Counted from the first letter of the stretch, positions 8,297 through 16,260 are shown. The stretch is 64,000 bases of DNA from Corynebacterium auriscanis (GCF_030408435.1 NZ_CP047046.1:1842572-1906571); one strand, 5' to 3'. Notes: generated by a model from the letters alone, not told the origin. Numbers and translations: made by a program.

Positions 8297-8684
8297 TCAC
8301 GACCTTCCCTCCCGGCGGCGCCGTTGGCTTCACCTCAGCCCCCTCGACCTCCCATTGCAACCTTCGCATTGCCATCGGGGATAAACCCAGCCGATCCTCA
8401 ATCTGGCGCATCTCTGACAACAACGCCGCATTGGGCTCTCCCACGAAAAGCGCTTGCTGGGCATTCCTCCGGATCAGCAGATAGTTCGCCACCTGCATCA
8501 CAGAATTGTTCTTCTCCCACATCACAGCCTGGGGCAGTTTCCAAAGATCAGCCCACCCCGCCGGTGCGCGCCCTGGCATCGGCCAACGCGGCGCACGGCC
8601 CTTTCGTCCGGCAGCCGGCAGCTGCACCCAATCGGGGCGTACATTTCGGCGACGAACATTCTTCTTCGGTACCGGGCCCGGCAT
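8268..8684 (-). CDS. Terminase small subunit (putative)
   Basis: About 138 residues from the ATG at 8684, which is 10 nt behind a GGAGG site; the GTG at 8693 is too close to that site. The N terminus is very basic (KKNVRRRNVRPDW), then come 'WADLWKLPQAVMWEKNNSVM' and a helical region with 'LLSEMRQIEDRLGLSPMAMRRLQW'. This layout is typical of the small terminase subunits of actinophages, which recognise the packaging site. It overlaps the large subunit gene by 29 nt. Confidence 0.75.
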   Translation of the reverse strand: MPGPVPKKNVRRRNVRPDWVQLPAAGRKGRAPRWPMPGRAPAGWADLWKLPQAVMWEKNNSVMQVANYLLIRRNAQQALFVGEPNAALLSEMRQIEDRLGLSPMAMRRLQWEVEGAEVKPTAPPGGKVVNAEDRFAGL

Positions 8685-8689
8685 AAAAC

Positions 8690-9205
8690 TCACACCTCCA
8701 AACGCACTCCAGTTACTCTGATGAATCGCCCACGCGAATACCGTTCCACCTTGCCTCGCCTATAACCCGGCGTTTCATCGGCTTCTACAAAAACGTGGAT
8801 TCCAGTTCCGCTGACAGAGCGTTCCATGAACACAATCTCTTCGGGGATTTCACCGATGAATTCCACAGCCCAGCTCGCCACAACGCCATCGTCGATGCAG
8901 TGGTCGAGGTCGTAGCAGCCGAGGCCACCTCCCAGCATGACCCCGTAGCCGTCACCGGCTCCTTGTTGCACGTCGCGGTATCGAGACCAGGTGGAATTGT
9001 CGGTAGATGACGCGGGCCGACCAGTCGGAGTAATGGGCTTCTTCTTGTCCGCTCGTGCCCAGCGGGCTGTCTGGGTCATCGATTCAGGGAATGGGGATGC
9101 GATGATCCGGCGGTGTCGTTTCTGCCTGCAGCGGGCGCCACATGTCAGGGGTTTAGGGCCTCGTTTTCCTGGTGTGATTTCACGTCCACATTCGGTACAT
9201 CTCAT
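8690..9205 (-). CDS. Zinc-finger/PrimPol-like phage protein
   Basis: A 171-residue protein that starts MRCTECGREI. A zinc-binding-like motif (CTEC ... CGARC) lies in the first 30 residues. The rest (about 75-165) has 'GCYDLDHCIDDG' and 'SVSGTGIHVF', which match the metal-binding and downstream motifs of the bifunctional primase/polymerase N-terminal fold. It is much shorter than a full prim-pol protein and has no helicase part. It sits directly upstream of the terminase genes, where actinophages often have a homologue of this type. Its role in replication or packaging is unknown. Confidence 0.6.
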   Translation of the reverse strand: MRCTECGREITPGKRGPKPLTCGARCRQKRHRRIIASPFPESMTQTARWARADKKKPITPTGRPASSTDNSTWSRYRDVQQGAGDGYGVMLGGGLGCYDLDHCIDDGVVASWAVEFIGEIPEEIVFMERSVSGTGIHVFVEADETPGYRRGKVERYSRGRFIRVTGVRLEV

Positions 9206-9463
9206 ACCTAGAAATATACTCTCACCTGCGGTTTGTCACAAGTTTTTATTGTCGATACGGAAACCACAAAACCCGGCCCCCAATATCCCCAAACACCAAA
9301 AAACATCCCCACAACCAAACCGAGTTCACACAGACAACCACAACAAACCTGGGACACCACCCAGGCCACCTAGACAAAAGTCCCCAACCCGTACAGAATC
9401 CGAGGCCCTATGCCTTCCGCCCCGCCGATCGGGGTCTGCCGGGGCCTCCCCCCACCTCTTGGG

Positions 9464-9736
9464 TCAGCTGAGCCCGATCGGTGTGCGTGGTCGGCGTTTG
9501 ATTTGACGTCTCCACTCACCTGACTCCTGCTGCGTTTTGACTTTATGGCACTGCTTGCAGAGCACTTGGAGGTTTGACTCATGATTGTAGGTTGGCGTGC
9601 GTTTGTTGTTTTTGTGGTCGATATCAAAAGGTCCTTTGATGGTTCCGCATTGGGCGCATTGGTGACCGTCGCGATTGAGTATTCGATGACGAGTTGTTGT
9701 AGTGACGTGGTTGGTGTTGTTATGTGGCCAGGCCAT
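9464..9736 (-). CDS. HNH endonuclease
   Basis: A 90-residue protein with 'RDGHQCAQCG', then 'FDIDHKNNKR' and 'NLQVLCKQCHKVKT', that is the two CxxC zinc pairs and the His/Asn/His core of the HNH family in the usual order. Small HNH proteins next to terminase genes take part in cos cleavage or packaging in many siphophages, so a role in DNA packaging is likely. The space between it and the gene at 9205 (about 258 nt) is A/C-rich on the plus strand and shows no further gene; it may hold the late promoter or a cos/pac site. Confidence 0.8.
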   Translation of the reverse strand: MAWPHNNTNHVTTTTRHRILNRDGHQCAQCGTIKGPFDIDHKNNKRTPTYNHESNLQVLCKQCHKVKTQQESGEWRRQIKRRPRTPIGLS

Positions 9737-9805
9737 CAGTTCTCCTCCCTGAGGGTATGACCGAACCCCACGACCTCGTTGGTGAGGTGTGGGGTTTGGG
9801 TGGCT

Positions 9806-10042
9806 TTAGTTCGCGACGGTTAGATTCGGAAACTTAGCGGTTACTCGGTCGATGATGATCTGCCGGTCTTGGTCGGTTAGTTTCCAGTCGAAGAATACGT
9901 GGACGAGTCTGCCTTGTGTTTGTGCGTCGTAGGCGCCGCGGGTCATGTCGTCAGGCAGGCAGGCGACTGCTTTAACTTTGTCTGCTTCGTCTTGGTTGGG
10001 CTGGTGGTTCAGGGAGCATTGGAACGTTAGCTTGCAGGCCAA
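9806..10042 (-). CDS. Hypothetical phage protein, 78 aa
   Basis: Starts MACKLTFQCSLNHQ and ends TAKFPNLTVAN, with two cysteines in the N-terminal 15 residues. No family recognised. It stands alone between two hairpins (9762-9797 and 10130-10168), so it may be its own transcription unit between the early and late blocks. A late regulator would fit the position, but nothing in the sequence shows this. Confidence 0.5.
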   Translation of the reverse strand: MACKLTFQCSLNHQPNQDEADKVKAVACLPDDMTRGAYDAQTQGRLVHVFFDWKLTDQDRQIIIDRVTAKFPNLTVAN

Positions 10043-10129
10043 GGCGATCTCTTTCCTTGTATGCGGGAAGCGGTAGATGGTGATATTTTAAGCACCGCAG
10101 CTGGATCTTCGCCTGCTGTTGGCATACGA

Positions 10130-10168
10130 CTTAACCCCTCGCACCTAGTGGCGGTGGAGGGGTTAAGT
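10130..10168. terminator. Strong bidirectional hairpin
   Basis: CTTAACCCCTC at 10131-10141 pairs perfectly with GAGGGGTTAAG at 10157-10167 around a 15-nt loop, with T-rich sequence on the plus side. It separates the 203-aa membrane protein gene from the 78-aa gene and probably ends the leftward early transcript. Confidence 0.7.
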
Positions 10169-10211
10169 GTTTCAAGTGCAGATTATAGCACGAGGCGTGA
10201 CAGATGCTTAC

Positions 10212-10823
10212 TCACTCTTCTGTTGTTGGAGAGGTCTTTTCGGAATCATCTTTTCTAATAGTCCTCACAAGTGATGTTCCAAATTGCATGATCGGTGGGC
10301 CAAGTAATACGCTTGCCACCCATGGCTGCCCGATGACTGCGCACACAACTGCTCCGATTACACAGAGAACGGACGATGTCCACGCCATCCATTGGCCACG
10401 TTTCACTGCTTCAACATCACCTTCGACAAGCTTTTTACGTTCGTAATTACTCGTCGCGACGGTTTCCTCTGACATTTTAAAGGCACGCTCGGCAAAAGAA
10501 GGGTCTACTTCATTAAATGCCTTGAGCGTTTCTGGCGATGGCGTTGGCCCAGACCAGATAGAAGTCATTATTCGTGTGACTTCTTGGCGAACTTCGTCCC
10601 GTGGGATTAACTCCGCTTCTAGTGGCTGTTCCTGGTCGTCTGAATGTTCTCGCCGAGTGTGTTGAACGTCTGTTGCCAGGCGGTCGAGATCACCCTGTTG
10701 GGGTTTGCCCGCTTGATTCTGTGGGTCGTTCTCAAATTCCGAGGTTCCATCAGCATTGGATCCACTCCCCGCTTCATTGCGCGGCGGGTCGCTTTGTGCG
10801 TGTTGATGATGGTCATTTTCCAT
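10212..10823 (-). CDS. DUF2335-family predicted membrane protein
   Basis: A 203-residue protein with a disordered, polar N-terminal half, a middle block 'PSPETLKAFNEVDPSFAERAFKM' that is the signature of the DUF2335 family, and two adjacent membrane segments near residues 145-185 (MAWTSSVLCVIGAVVCAVIG and WVASVLLGPPIMQF). The family occurs widely in prophages and genomes without known function. It closes the early operon in front of the hairpin at 10130. A role at the membrane of the lysogen or in lysis control is possible but not shown. Confidence 0.7.
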   Translation of the reverse strand: MENDHHQHAQSDPPRNEAGSGSNADGTSEFENDPQNQAGKPQQGDLDRLATDVQHTRREHSDDQEQPLEAELIPRDEVRQEVTRIMTSIWSGPTPSPETLKAFNEVDPSFAERAFKMSEETVATSNYERKKLVEGDVEAVKRGQWMAWTSSVLCVIGAVVCAVIGQPWVASVLLGPPIMQFGTSLVRTIRKDDSEKTSPTTEE

Positions 10824-10915
10824 CCCCGCTCCTTTCTTGAACTGGGGTGTTCGAGTGTAACTCAGTTTAGCGTTCGTTCACTAGTTTGCGCAGTGCATTC
10901 ACGCTCGAATCCCCC

Positions 10916-11482
10916 CTATAGTTGATCGAGTACCTCGGTGAGTAGGTAGCCGTTGGTGCCGTCAGCTCTTTCTACTGCGGTGATTTTCCCGCGTTTGTAC
11001 CACTGGCGGAGCGTCGCTGGCTGGATGTGGTGCCCCATGTTAGCAAGTCTGGCACATATTGACCGGGCTGATTGTCTTTGCTCGATGCGCAGGTTGGGAT
11101 CTTGGGGGTGGATGCGGTGGCGTAGTTCGGCTTCGAGGTCGCGGAGTTCTTCGGTGAGGTCTGCGTACCACGGCAGGTTGGGGAGTTTGTGGCGGTGGCG
11201 GTAGAGCCATGCTGCCCAGAAGTTCCCTACCGCGGCGGTTTGGGGGATGGGGATGGTGAGGTCTTCGGAGATGTTGGTGCAGAGTTCTCGGAGGCGGGCT
11301 TGGGTCTCAGTGAGGTATGTGAGTTGTGTGTCGTTGGTGGGGCTGCTGGGTCCGGTGGTGTTGGTGCGCACGCCTGTTTGTGATGTGCGGGCCGAGTGGT
11401 AGCGGGTTTCCCATACTTCGGTTTGGAGGTGGTGGAGGTGGGTGGCGAGGTGTCGGAGGAGTGGGGCGAGGCTGTCGGTCAT
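10916..11482 (-). CDS. Hypothetical phage protein with C-terminal HTH
   Basis: 188 residues from the ATG at 11482, which overlaps the methyltransferase stop (ATGA). The last 55 residues contain 'SARSICARLANMG' and 'PATLRQWYKRGKI', a helix-turn-helix of the MerR/excisionase-like kind followed by a small wing. The N-terminal part is helical and polar, without a recognised domain. A DNA-binding role in early or late control is likely. Confidence 0.6.
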   Translation of the reverse strand: MTDSLAPLLRHLATHLHHLQTEVWETRYHSARTSQTGVRTNTTGPSSPTNDTQLTYLTETQARLRELCTNISEDLTIPIPQTAAVGNFWAAWLYRHRHKLPNLPWYADLTEELRDLEAELRHRIHPQDPNLRIEQRQSARSICARLANMGHHIQPATLRQWYKRGKITAVERADGTNGYLLTEVLDQL

Positions 11483-12162
11483 GGTGGGGTGTCCTTTTCC
11501 TGGTCTTGTTGGAGTAGGTTGACGGCTGTTTGTGTGTGGTCGGGGTCGATTTCGAAGCCGATGGCTGTGCGTCCGAGGTTTCTGGCGGCGCGGAGTGTGG
11601 CTCCGGATCCGGCGAAGGGGTCGATGATTGTCCAGTCGGGTGGGCAGTGTTGGATGAGCCATTCCATGAGTTCGACTGGTTTGGGTGTGGGGTGGTTTGG
11701 GCGTTGTTTGCTGCCTGATGGGTAGGCGTTGATGTGGGTGTGGTTGGGTTGGCGTTTGTGGGGTGTGTAGAAGCCTTTGCCGAGGATGTAGATTTCTTCC
11801 CATGCGCTGCCCCATGGGAGGTCGAGGGCTCCCATGCCGGGGCCTGTGTTGGTTTTGATCCAGGCGATGGTGTTTCGGCATTGGGGTTTGGGGACGCGCC
11901 ATGTTCCGAAGATCATGGCTGGTTTGGTTGTTCCCCAGTGAGTGATGAGTTCGTCGCGGGCGTGGGTGGTGTTGTCGCCTGTGATGGGTTTGTGTTTGTT
12001 GCCGTGGCCTCGGTATTTCATGCCGTAGGGCGGGTCGGTGATGAGGACGTGGGCTTGGTGTAGTTGGTTGAGGTGGTTGCGGTAGTCGTCGTTGACGATA
12101 CACACATTATCGAATGAGTGTTCTATTTTCATGGTTGGGGACATCATAACTCCCCACCACAT
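11479..12162 (-). CDS. DNA methyltransferase (N4/N6, DNA_methylase family)
   Basis: A 227-residue methyltransferase of the beta-type order: the catalytic 'TDPPYGMKY' motif comes first (about residue 40) and the SAM-binding 'DPFAGSGATLRAARNLG' near residue 185, followed by 'IGFEIDPD'. It modifies exocyclic amino groups of adenine or cytosine. No restriction enzyme gene is nearby, so it is an orphan methylase, as common in phages where it protects phage DNA or regulates genes. It is coupled to the next gene by an ATGA overlap. Confidence 0.85.
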   Translation of the reverse strand: MWWGVMMSPTMKIEHSFDNVCIVNDDYRNHLNQLHQAHVLITDPPYGMKYRGHGNKHKPITGDNTTHARDELITHWGTTKPAMIFGTWRVPKPQCRNTIAWIKTNTGPGMGALDLPWGSAWEEIYILGKGFYTPHKRQPNHTHINAYPSGSKQRPNHPTPKPVELMEWLIQHCPPDWTIIDPFAGSGATLRAARNLGRTAIGFEIDPDHTQTAVNLLQQDQEKDTPP

Positions 12163-12327
12163 TCACGGAAGCTCCCGAACCTCCACATGCCTCCGCCGCA
12201 ATCGCGCGCTCCTACACTCACCACCCGGATCTAGATAGTGGTTCAACTCGTGCATGAACCGGGTGGGGCTGGATTCCCCGCAGCACTCACAAATCAACAG
12301 GGACTCATGAAACAGCGGGGCGGTCAT
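12163..12327 (-). CDS. Small Cys-rich phage protein, 54 aa
   Basis: ATG at 12327 overlaps the stop of the preceding gene (ATGA) and the TGA at 12163-12165 abuts the methyltransferase start. The protein starts MTAPLFHESLLICECCG and has CxCC, plus a later Cys, and HELNHYL, suggesting a small metal-binding fold. Coupling on both sides supports it as a real gene. No family recognised. Confidence 0.55.
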   Translation of the reverse strand: MTAPLFHESLLICECCGESSPTRFMHELNHYLDPGGECRSARLRRRHVEVRELP

Positions 12328-12533
12328 TCATCATCCTCACTGTCTGGTATGGCGGGGATTCCGTAGTGGCGTTTGAGGTTGTCTTTTGCGGCTTCGAGCA
12401 GCCCGAGTGTGTAGAGGTAGGGCAGGTCGCTCTGCACATTGACGTGGAATAGCGGTTCGCCATCTTCGGCTAGGCCGTGGGTTATGGTGATCTGCGCGTC
12501 ACGGTATTTAATGCGGTCTGCACTAGTTGTCAT
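12324..12533 (-). CDS. Small phage protein, 69 aa
   Basis: Starts MTTSADRIKYRDAQ at the ATG at 12533, which overlaps the upstream stop by 4 nt. The C terminus is acidic (IPDSEDDE). No motif recognised. It is one of the run of very short coupled genes between the methyltransferase and the helicase. Confidence 0.6.
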   Translation of the reverse strand: MTTSADRIKYRDAQITITHGLAEDGEPLFHVNVQSDLPYLYTLGLLEAAKDNLKRHYGIPAIPDSEDDE

Positions 12534-12685
12534 GGCTTCTCCCAGCCGTGTAGTCCACATTCGGGGCATTTCTTGTTCCGCCAGCCTGCACGTAATCGCC
12601 TTCCCGCTTCGGTGTGTGCCGCAATATACGACTCGGGCAGCGGGTGTTCGTGCAGGCAGTTAGCGCAGTCATTAATGCTGGTCAT
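12530..12685 (-). CDS. Small zinc-ribbon-like phage protein, 51 aa
   Basis: Open frame from ATG 12685 to TGA 12530-12532 with 4-nt overlaps on both sides. The protein carries CANC near the N terminus and CPEC near the C terminus (about residues 7-10 and 42-45), the spacing of a zinc ribbon. It could bind nucleic acid. Too short for standard gene finding, but coupling supports it. Confidence 0.6.
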   Translation of the reverse strand: MTSINDCANCLHEHPLPESYIAAHTEAGRRLRAGWRNKKCPECGLHGWEKP

Positions 12686-13044
12686 TGCTGCCCCTGTTCT
12701 GCGTGGTTTGCTGCTGCGAGTAGCGCGAGGGCGACTTTGCGGGCCTCGTGTGGTGTATAGTTGCCGGGGTCAACATTTTGCGTCATGATGCGCCCGCCGG
12801 GGGTTATCCATACGTTTGGCTTGTCCCAGCTCGGTTCTAGTGGGAGCCACTCGGTTATGTCACTATCGCCGGGCGATTCAGGTTTGGGCAGGTCTGGCGC
12901 GAGTAGTCCGGCATCGTAAAGAACCTCGGCAAGATACACCAAAAACGGCCTTGAGCTGTCGTTTGTTATAGGTGTGTAAGCAGTTAATGCGGCTCCCATT
13001 AAATCAACGGCTCTTTGAAGGGGGTGCTTATGGTTAGTGCTCAT
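12682..13044 (-). CDS. Hypothetical phage protein, 120 aa
   Basis: Starts MSTNHKHPLQRAVD and contains 'WLPLEPSWDKPNVWITPGG'. No domain recognised. The reading frame overlaps the next gene by 4 nt and starts within the stop of the previous one, so it belongs to the coupled early operon. Its N-terminal half is helical and its C terminus is glutamine/alanine rich. Confidence 0.6.
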   Translation of the reverse strand: MSTNHKHPLQRAVDLMGAALTAYTPITNDSSRPFLVYLAEVLYDAGLLAPDLPKPESPGDSDITEWLPLEPSWDKPNVWITPGGRIMTQNVDPGNYTPHEARKVALALLAAANHAEQGQQ

Positions 13045-13181
13045 TGCTCCCCCGTTTCGATGATCGTTTCCAGCATGTCCACAAGGTCTTTCCCATCAAC
13101 CATGTGTGGTAGGGCGTGCTCCGGCTGCGGGCTGTTTTTGCGCGCCTGGGCTAGCAGCGCGCGTGCTTCGTCCGGGGTCAT
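13041..13181 (-). CDS. Small phage protein, 46 aa
   Basis: ATG at 13181 overlaps the end of the 214-aa gene and TGA at 13041-13043 overlaps the start of the 120-aa gene, so it fills the only gap in a series of ATGA junctions. The protein is helical (TPDEARALLAQARK at the N terminus, DLVDMLETIIETG near the C terminus). No function recognised. Confidence 0.6.
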   Translation of the reverse strand: MTPDEARALLAQARKNSPQPEHALPHMVDGKDLVDMLETIIETGEQ

Positions 13182-13822
13182 TCTCCCCACCCCCAGCGCA
13201 AAATTCGGCGGGTTTTACCGGCCATTTCCGAGCTGCTCCTACCCGCTGCTGGACCAGTCCAGACCCCAGTGGACTTAGTGAACGGGTGGTCATCCTTCCC
13301 CGCGACAATGCTCCCCGCAGGTAGCGCCATGTATTCTTCTTCCGTCCCCACCGTCTCCGGCTTCGTAGGGCGGGCTGGGGCGAGCGGGGCAATCAGAGTG
13401 ACATCGGAGTCCTGGAACCACTTAAGAAAATTTGGCAAGCTCATTACCCAATCTCCGTCGCTATCTTTGAGTGCTGTCACATTCTTATGTGCCCCCGCAT
13501 TCACCAACCATGCTTCGCCCGCTGGCACGTCCTCCGGGCGGGTCGTCTCCTCAGGGAACGACAGCTCGGACACTGGCACGGTTCTGAACGCCACGTCGCC
13601 GTCGAAGTTGGCGTCCAAATACGATATGCCGACGCTCCCGTTTACTGCCTTATCTTTGATTGCCAGCACGTCGCCGTATTCCTCATGCTTCGCCCAACGC
13701 CCCAACAAACCCATAGTTGGCTTCGTAGGCTTCTCCGCGATCTCCACGCCCGCTTCACGCAAAGCGTCGATCTTATCCTCACCCACAATCGAGGCGATCT
13801 TGGCGTAATCATGTGCAGTCAT
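13178..13822 (-). CDS. Hypothetical phage protein, 214 aa
   Basis: Starts MTAHDYAKIASIVGEDKI. The centre has two short beta-rich repeats with 'GEAWLVNAGAHKNVTALKD' and 'FLKWFQDSDVTLIAPL', and the C-terminal third is proline/threonine rich before a basic end. No catalytic motif recognised. It is the largest of the unknown early genes and shares coupled junctions with its neighbours. Confidence 0.6.
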   Translation of the reverse strand: MTAHDYAKIASIVGEDKIDALREAGVEIAEKPTKPTMGLLGRWAKHEEYGDVLAIKDKAVNGSVGISYLDANFDGDVAFRTVPVSELSFPEETTRPEDVPAGEAWLVNAGAHKNVTALKDSDGDWVMSLPNFLKWFQDSDVTLIAPLAPARPTKPETVGTEEEYMALPAGSIVAGKDDHPFTKSTGVWTGPAAGRSSSEMAGKTRRILRWGWGE

Positions 13823-14088
13823 TCTTCAATCTCCTTTAGTTTCTTGATCGCCCACTCCGCTAGCTGGGCTTCTTCCTTCTGCCCGTAGAGAAGCGCAGTG
13901 TGGCGGGAATCATGCAATATCCCCCGCAGCTTGCGAATCTCCTTTTGCGTCCACTCATGACGCTCCACCACTTCACGGTGCCTGTGCTGGAGCTCCAGGC
14001 ACGCGTCCTGCAACGCCACAGAGAACCTGTGGAACAACCACACCACCACACACAGCACCAGCACAACGGCAAACAGAATCCACTCCAT
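13819..14088 (-). CDS. Small membrane-anchored coiled-coil phage protein
   Basis: About 89 residues: a single N-terminal membrane helix (WILFAVVLVLCVVVWLF) followed by a charged coiled coil (REVVERHEWTQKEIRKL onward). Its stop overlaps the next start. The layout, short anchor plus cytoplasmic coil, resembles phage spanin-like or host-takeover membrane proteins, but the location is in the early region. Function unknown. GTG at 14091 is an alternative start. Confidence 0.55.
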   Translation of the reverse strand: MEWILFAVVLVLCVVVWLFHRFSVALQDACLELQHRHREVVERHEWTQKEIRKLRGILHDSRHTALLYGQKEEAQLAEWAIKKLKEIEE

Positions 14089-14381
14089 CACTTCACCCCC
14101 TTCGCCGCACGCACCTGCGTCAACAGGTACTCATTCAGCTGCACCGCACCCTTAAGCTGCAGCTGCTGAATCACGATCTTGTTCTCAAGCTCAGCCAAAT
14201 TCCCACCATGAACGCTCGCCGGCCTCTTCACTGTCGCAGGCTTGCCCAGGGCGCGGACGATCAGCTCCTGCATGAACGGCTCCCACACAGAACCGTCGCC
14301 CTTATCCCGGATCAGGCGGGCTGCTTCCTCACACAGGCGTGCAGTCCCCCACCGCTTCAACTGCCTTTGAATCGGTTCCAT
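14088..14381 (-). CDS. Hypothetical phage protein, 97 aa
   Basis: Starts MEPIQRQLKRWGTARLC; helical throughout, basic C terminus. The segment 'GGNLAELENKIVIQQLQLKG' suggests a short coiled coil. It follows the SNF2 helicase gene with a 2-nt gap, so it probably belongs to the same transcript. No family recognised. Confidence 0.55.
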   Translation of the reverse strand: MEPIQRQLKRWGTARLCEEAARLIRDKGDGSVWEPFMQELIVRALGKPATVKRPASVHGGNLAELENKIVIQQLQLKGAVQLNEYLLTQVRAAKGVK

Positions 14382-14383
14382 AT

Positions 14384-15739
14384 CTACTTTCCTTTCAATG
14401 TCGCAGACACTGCCTTAATCAGCGCCTGCTGGGTCGTGTTTTTCTTCTCCAACGCTTTGGTGATGTGCGTGTCGATGGTGTTGTTGGCGATGATCCGGAT
14501 GATCGTTACCGGATGTGTTTGCCCCTGACGGTTCAGCCTGCCGTTCGTCTGCTCAAACAGCTCAAGCGACCAGATCGGCGTGAACCACACCAGAATGTGC
14601 CCACCGGACTGGAGGTTCAGCCCGTGCCCTGCGCTGGCGGGGTGGATGAACGCGATCGGCAACCGGCCCTTCTTCCATGCGGCCATGTCCGCGTCAGTGT
14701 CCAACAGTCGGCCTGTCGGGTAGCGGGCTTTGAGTCGGGAGAGGTCGTGTTTGAACCAGAACGCGACCAGCACGGTCTGCCCGTTGGCTTCCTCGATGAT
14801 GTCGTCGACGGCGTCGAGTTTCGCGTCATGAATCTGACGAAAATTGTGATCCTCGTCGGTGTATATAGCCCCGGCCGCGAGTTGTTGGAGTTTCCCTGCG
14901 AGCACTCCAGCGCTTCCGGCGTCGACGATGTCCCCACCAATGTCGGCCACCATGTCGTCCCGCAAACGCCGGTAGGCGGCTTGGGCTGTGGTGTCGAGGG
15001 TGACGCGCCGGTCAATGATCGTGGCTTCGGGCATGTCCAGGTGGTCGATCGCTTTCATCGACAGGGTGATGTCGCTGATAGCCCCGTGGATCCTGTCTTC
15101 TGCTCCGGGTTTGAGTTTCCAGTCGTAGACGATGTGCCCGTTTCGTCTGCCGGGTGTGAAGTACTTGTCTCGGTAGCCGGTGATGGTGTCGCCGAGTCTT
15201 GTGCCCTGGTCGATGAGTCGGAACGGGGCCCAGATGTCCAGCAGGCTGTTGGGGGCGGGTGTGCCGGTGAGTCCGTAGATCCGGTTGATGTGGGGCCGGT
15301 GTTTTTTGAGGACTTTGAATCTTTTGGATTGGTGTGATTTGAAGCTGGATAGTTCGTCGATGATGACGGTGTCGAATGGCCATGTGCCGTGTAGTTGTTT
15401 GTCGAGCCATGGGAGGTTTTCGCGGTTGATGATCCAGATGTCGGCGTTGGCGTGGAGTGCGCGGAGGCGTTGTGTTGGTGTGCCTACCATGACGGCGGGG
15501 CGGAGGTTGTTGAGGTGGTCCCATTTGTGGATTTCTTCGGTCCATGTGTCGCGGGCGACTCGTAGGGGTGCGATGACGAGGGGGCGGATGGCGGTGAAGT
15601 CGTCGGTGAGCATGTGTTGGATGGCGGTGAGTGAGATGACGCTTTTGCCGAGTCCCATATCAAGCAGAAGGGCTGCTTGTGGGTGGGTTCGCATGAATTC
15701 AATGGCCGCTTGTTGGTAGTCGTGTGGTTTGTATTTCAT
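14384..15739 (-). CDS. SNF2-family DEAD/DEAH helicase
   Basis: 451 residues from ATG 15739; longer starts would cover the whole VRR-NUC gene. Motif I is 'LLLDMGLGKSVIS' (about 25-37), motif II is 'IDELSSFK' in place of DEAH, and the C-terminal RecA lobe ends with 'WFTPIWSLELFEQTNGRLNRQGQ' (motif VI, Q..GR..R.GQ). This is the small SNF2 helicase of the DUF2800/DUF2815/VapE/VRR-NUC phage replication module. It probably moves or remodels DNA at the phage fork. It overlaps the VRR-NUC gene by 41 nt. Confidence 0.85.
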   Translation of the reverse strand: MKYKPHDYQQAAIEFMRTHPQAALLLDMGLGKSVISLTAIQHMLTDDFTAIRPLVIAPLRVARDTWTEEIHKWDHLNNLRPAVMVGTPTQRLRALHANADIWIINRENLPWLDKQLHGTWPFDTVIIDELSSFKSHQSKRFKVLKKHRPHINRIYGLTGTPAPNSLLDIWAPFRLIDQGTRLGDTITGYRDKYFTPGRRNGHIVYDWKLKPGAEDRIHGAISDITLSMKAIDHLDMPEATIIDRRVTLDTTAQAAYRRLRDDMVADIGGDIVDAGSAGVLAGKLQQLAAGAIYTDEDHNFRQIHDAKLDAVDDIIEEANGQTVLVAFWFKHDLSRLKARYPTGRLLDTDADMAAWKKGRLPIAFIHPASAGHGLNLQSGGHILVWFTPIWSLELFEQTNGRLNRQGQTHPVTIIRIIANNTIDTHITKALEKKNTTQQALIKAVSATLKGK

Positions 15740-16004
15740 GGAGGATGTGGGGGATTTGGTTGGGGTGGTCGATGGTGTAGATGTGGGCGCCGCGTTGTTT
15801 GAGTTGGTTGTGTCGGCGTACCTGGATGGGTCTGGGTTGTTGGCCGGGGGCTTTGGTTTCGATGAATGCGATGCGTCCGCCGGGGAGGATGATGATGCGG
15901 TCTGGGACTCCTGCGGTGCCTGGGCTGGTGAGTTTCCAGCAGAGTCCGCCGTGTTTGCGTACCTCGTTGACGAGGTGTTGTTCGAGTTTTTGTTCGAGTG
16001 CCAT
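15699..16004 (-). CDS. VRR-NUC domain nuclease
   Basis: A 101-residue protein that is nothing but a VRR-NUC fold: 'GLCWKLTSPGTAGVPDRIII', 'GRIAFIETKAPGQQP' (the Asp and E-x-K of the PD-(D/E)xK core) and the final 'HIYTIDHPNQI'. Such stand-alone nucleases act as structure-specific endonucleases in phage replication or recombination. The gene lies between the GGGACAAA cluster and the SNF2 helicase. Confidence 0.85.
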   Translation of the reverse strand: MALEQKLEQHLVNEVRKHGGLCWKLTSPGTAGVPDRIIILPGGRIAFIETKAPGQQPRPIQVRRHNQLKQRGAHIYTIDHPNQIPHILHEIQTTRLPTSGH

Positions 16005-16019
16005 TGTGGGGTCTTTCTG

Positions 16020-16260
16020 GCGGGGTGGGACAAAGTCGGGGCCGTTTTTAAAACGGTGGCTGATTTAGGCGTTTTGGGCTGTTTTTACCCCCTAATTCCC
16101 TATCTGGACTCTTTTACTAAAACTTTGTCCCGTTTGTCCCAGTGGTTGATTTTTGGGGGTTTACCTGCGCTAACGCGCCGGGACAAAGTTTGGGACAAAG
16201 TTTTGTTTTGTCCCGTTTGTCCCGGGGTGGGACAAAGGTGGGACAAACTTTGTCCCGGGG
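16020..16260. other. GGGACAAA iteron cluster, candidate phage replication origin
   Basis: The 257-nt gap between primase-helicase and VRR-NUC genes holds ten exact copies of the octamer GGGACAAA: five in plus orientation (16027, 16180, 16192, 16229, 16240) and five inverted (16124, 16133, 16207, 16216, 16249). Neighbours are mostly 9-13 nt apart. It also contains a perfect hairpin CCGTTTT-T-AAAACGG (about 16042-16056) and an A/T-rich stretch around 16090-16125. Iterons plus an A/T-rich region next to the replication genes is the layout of many phage origins; a multi-site operator is the alternative. Confidence 0.65.
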
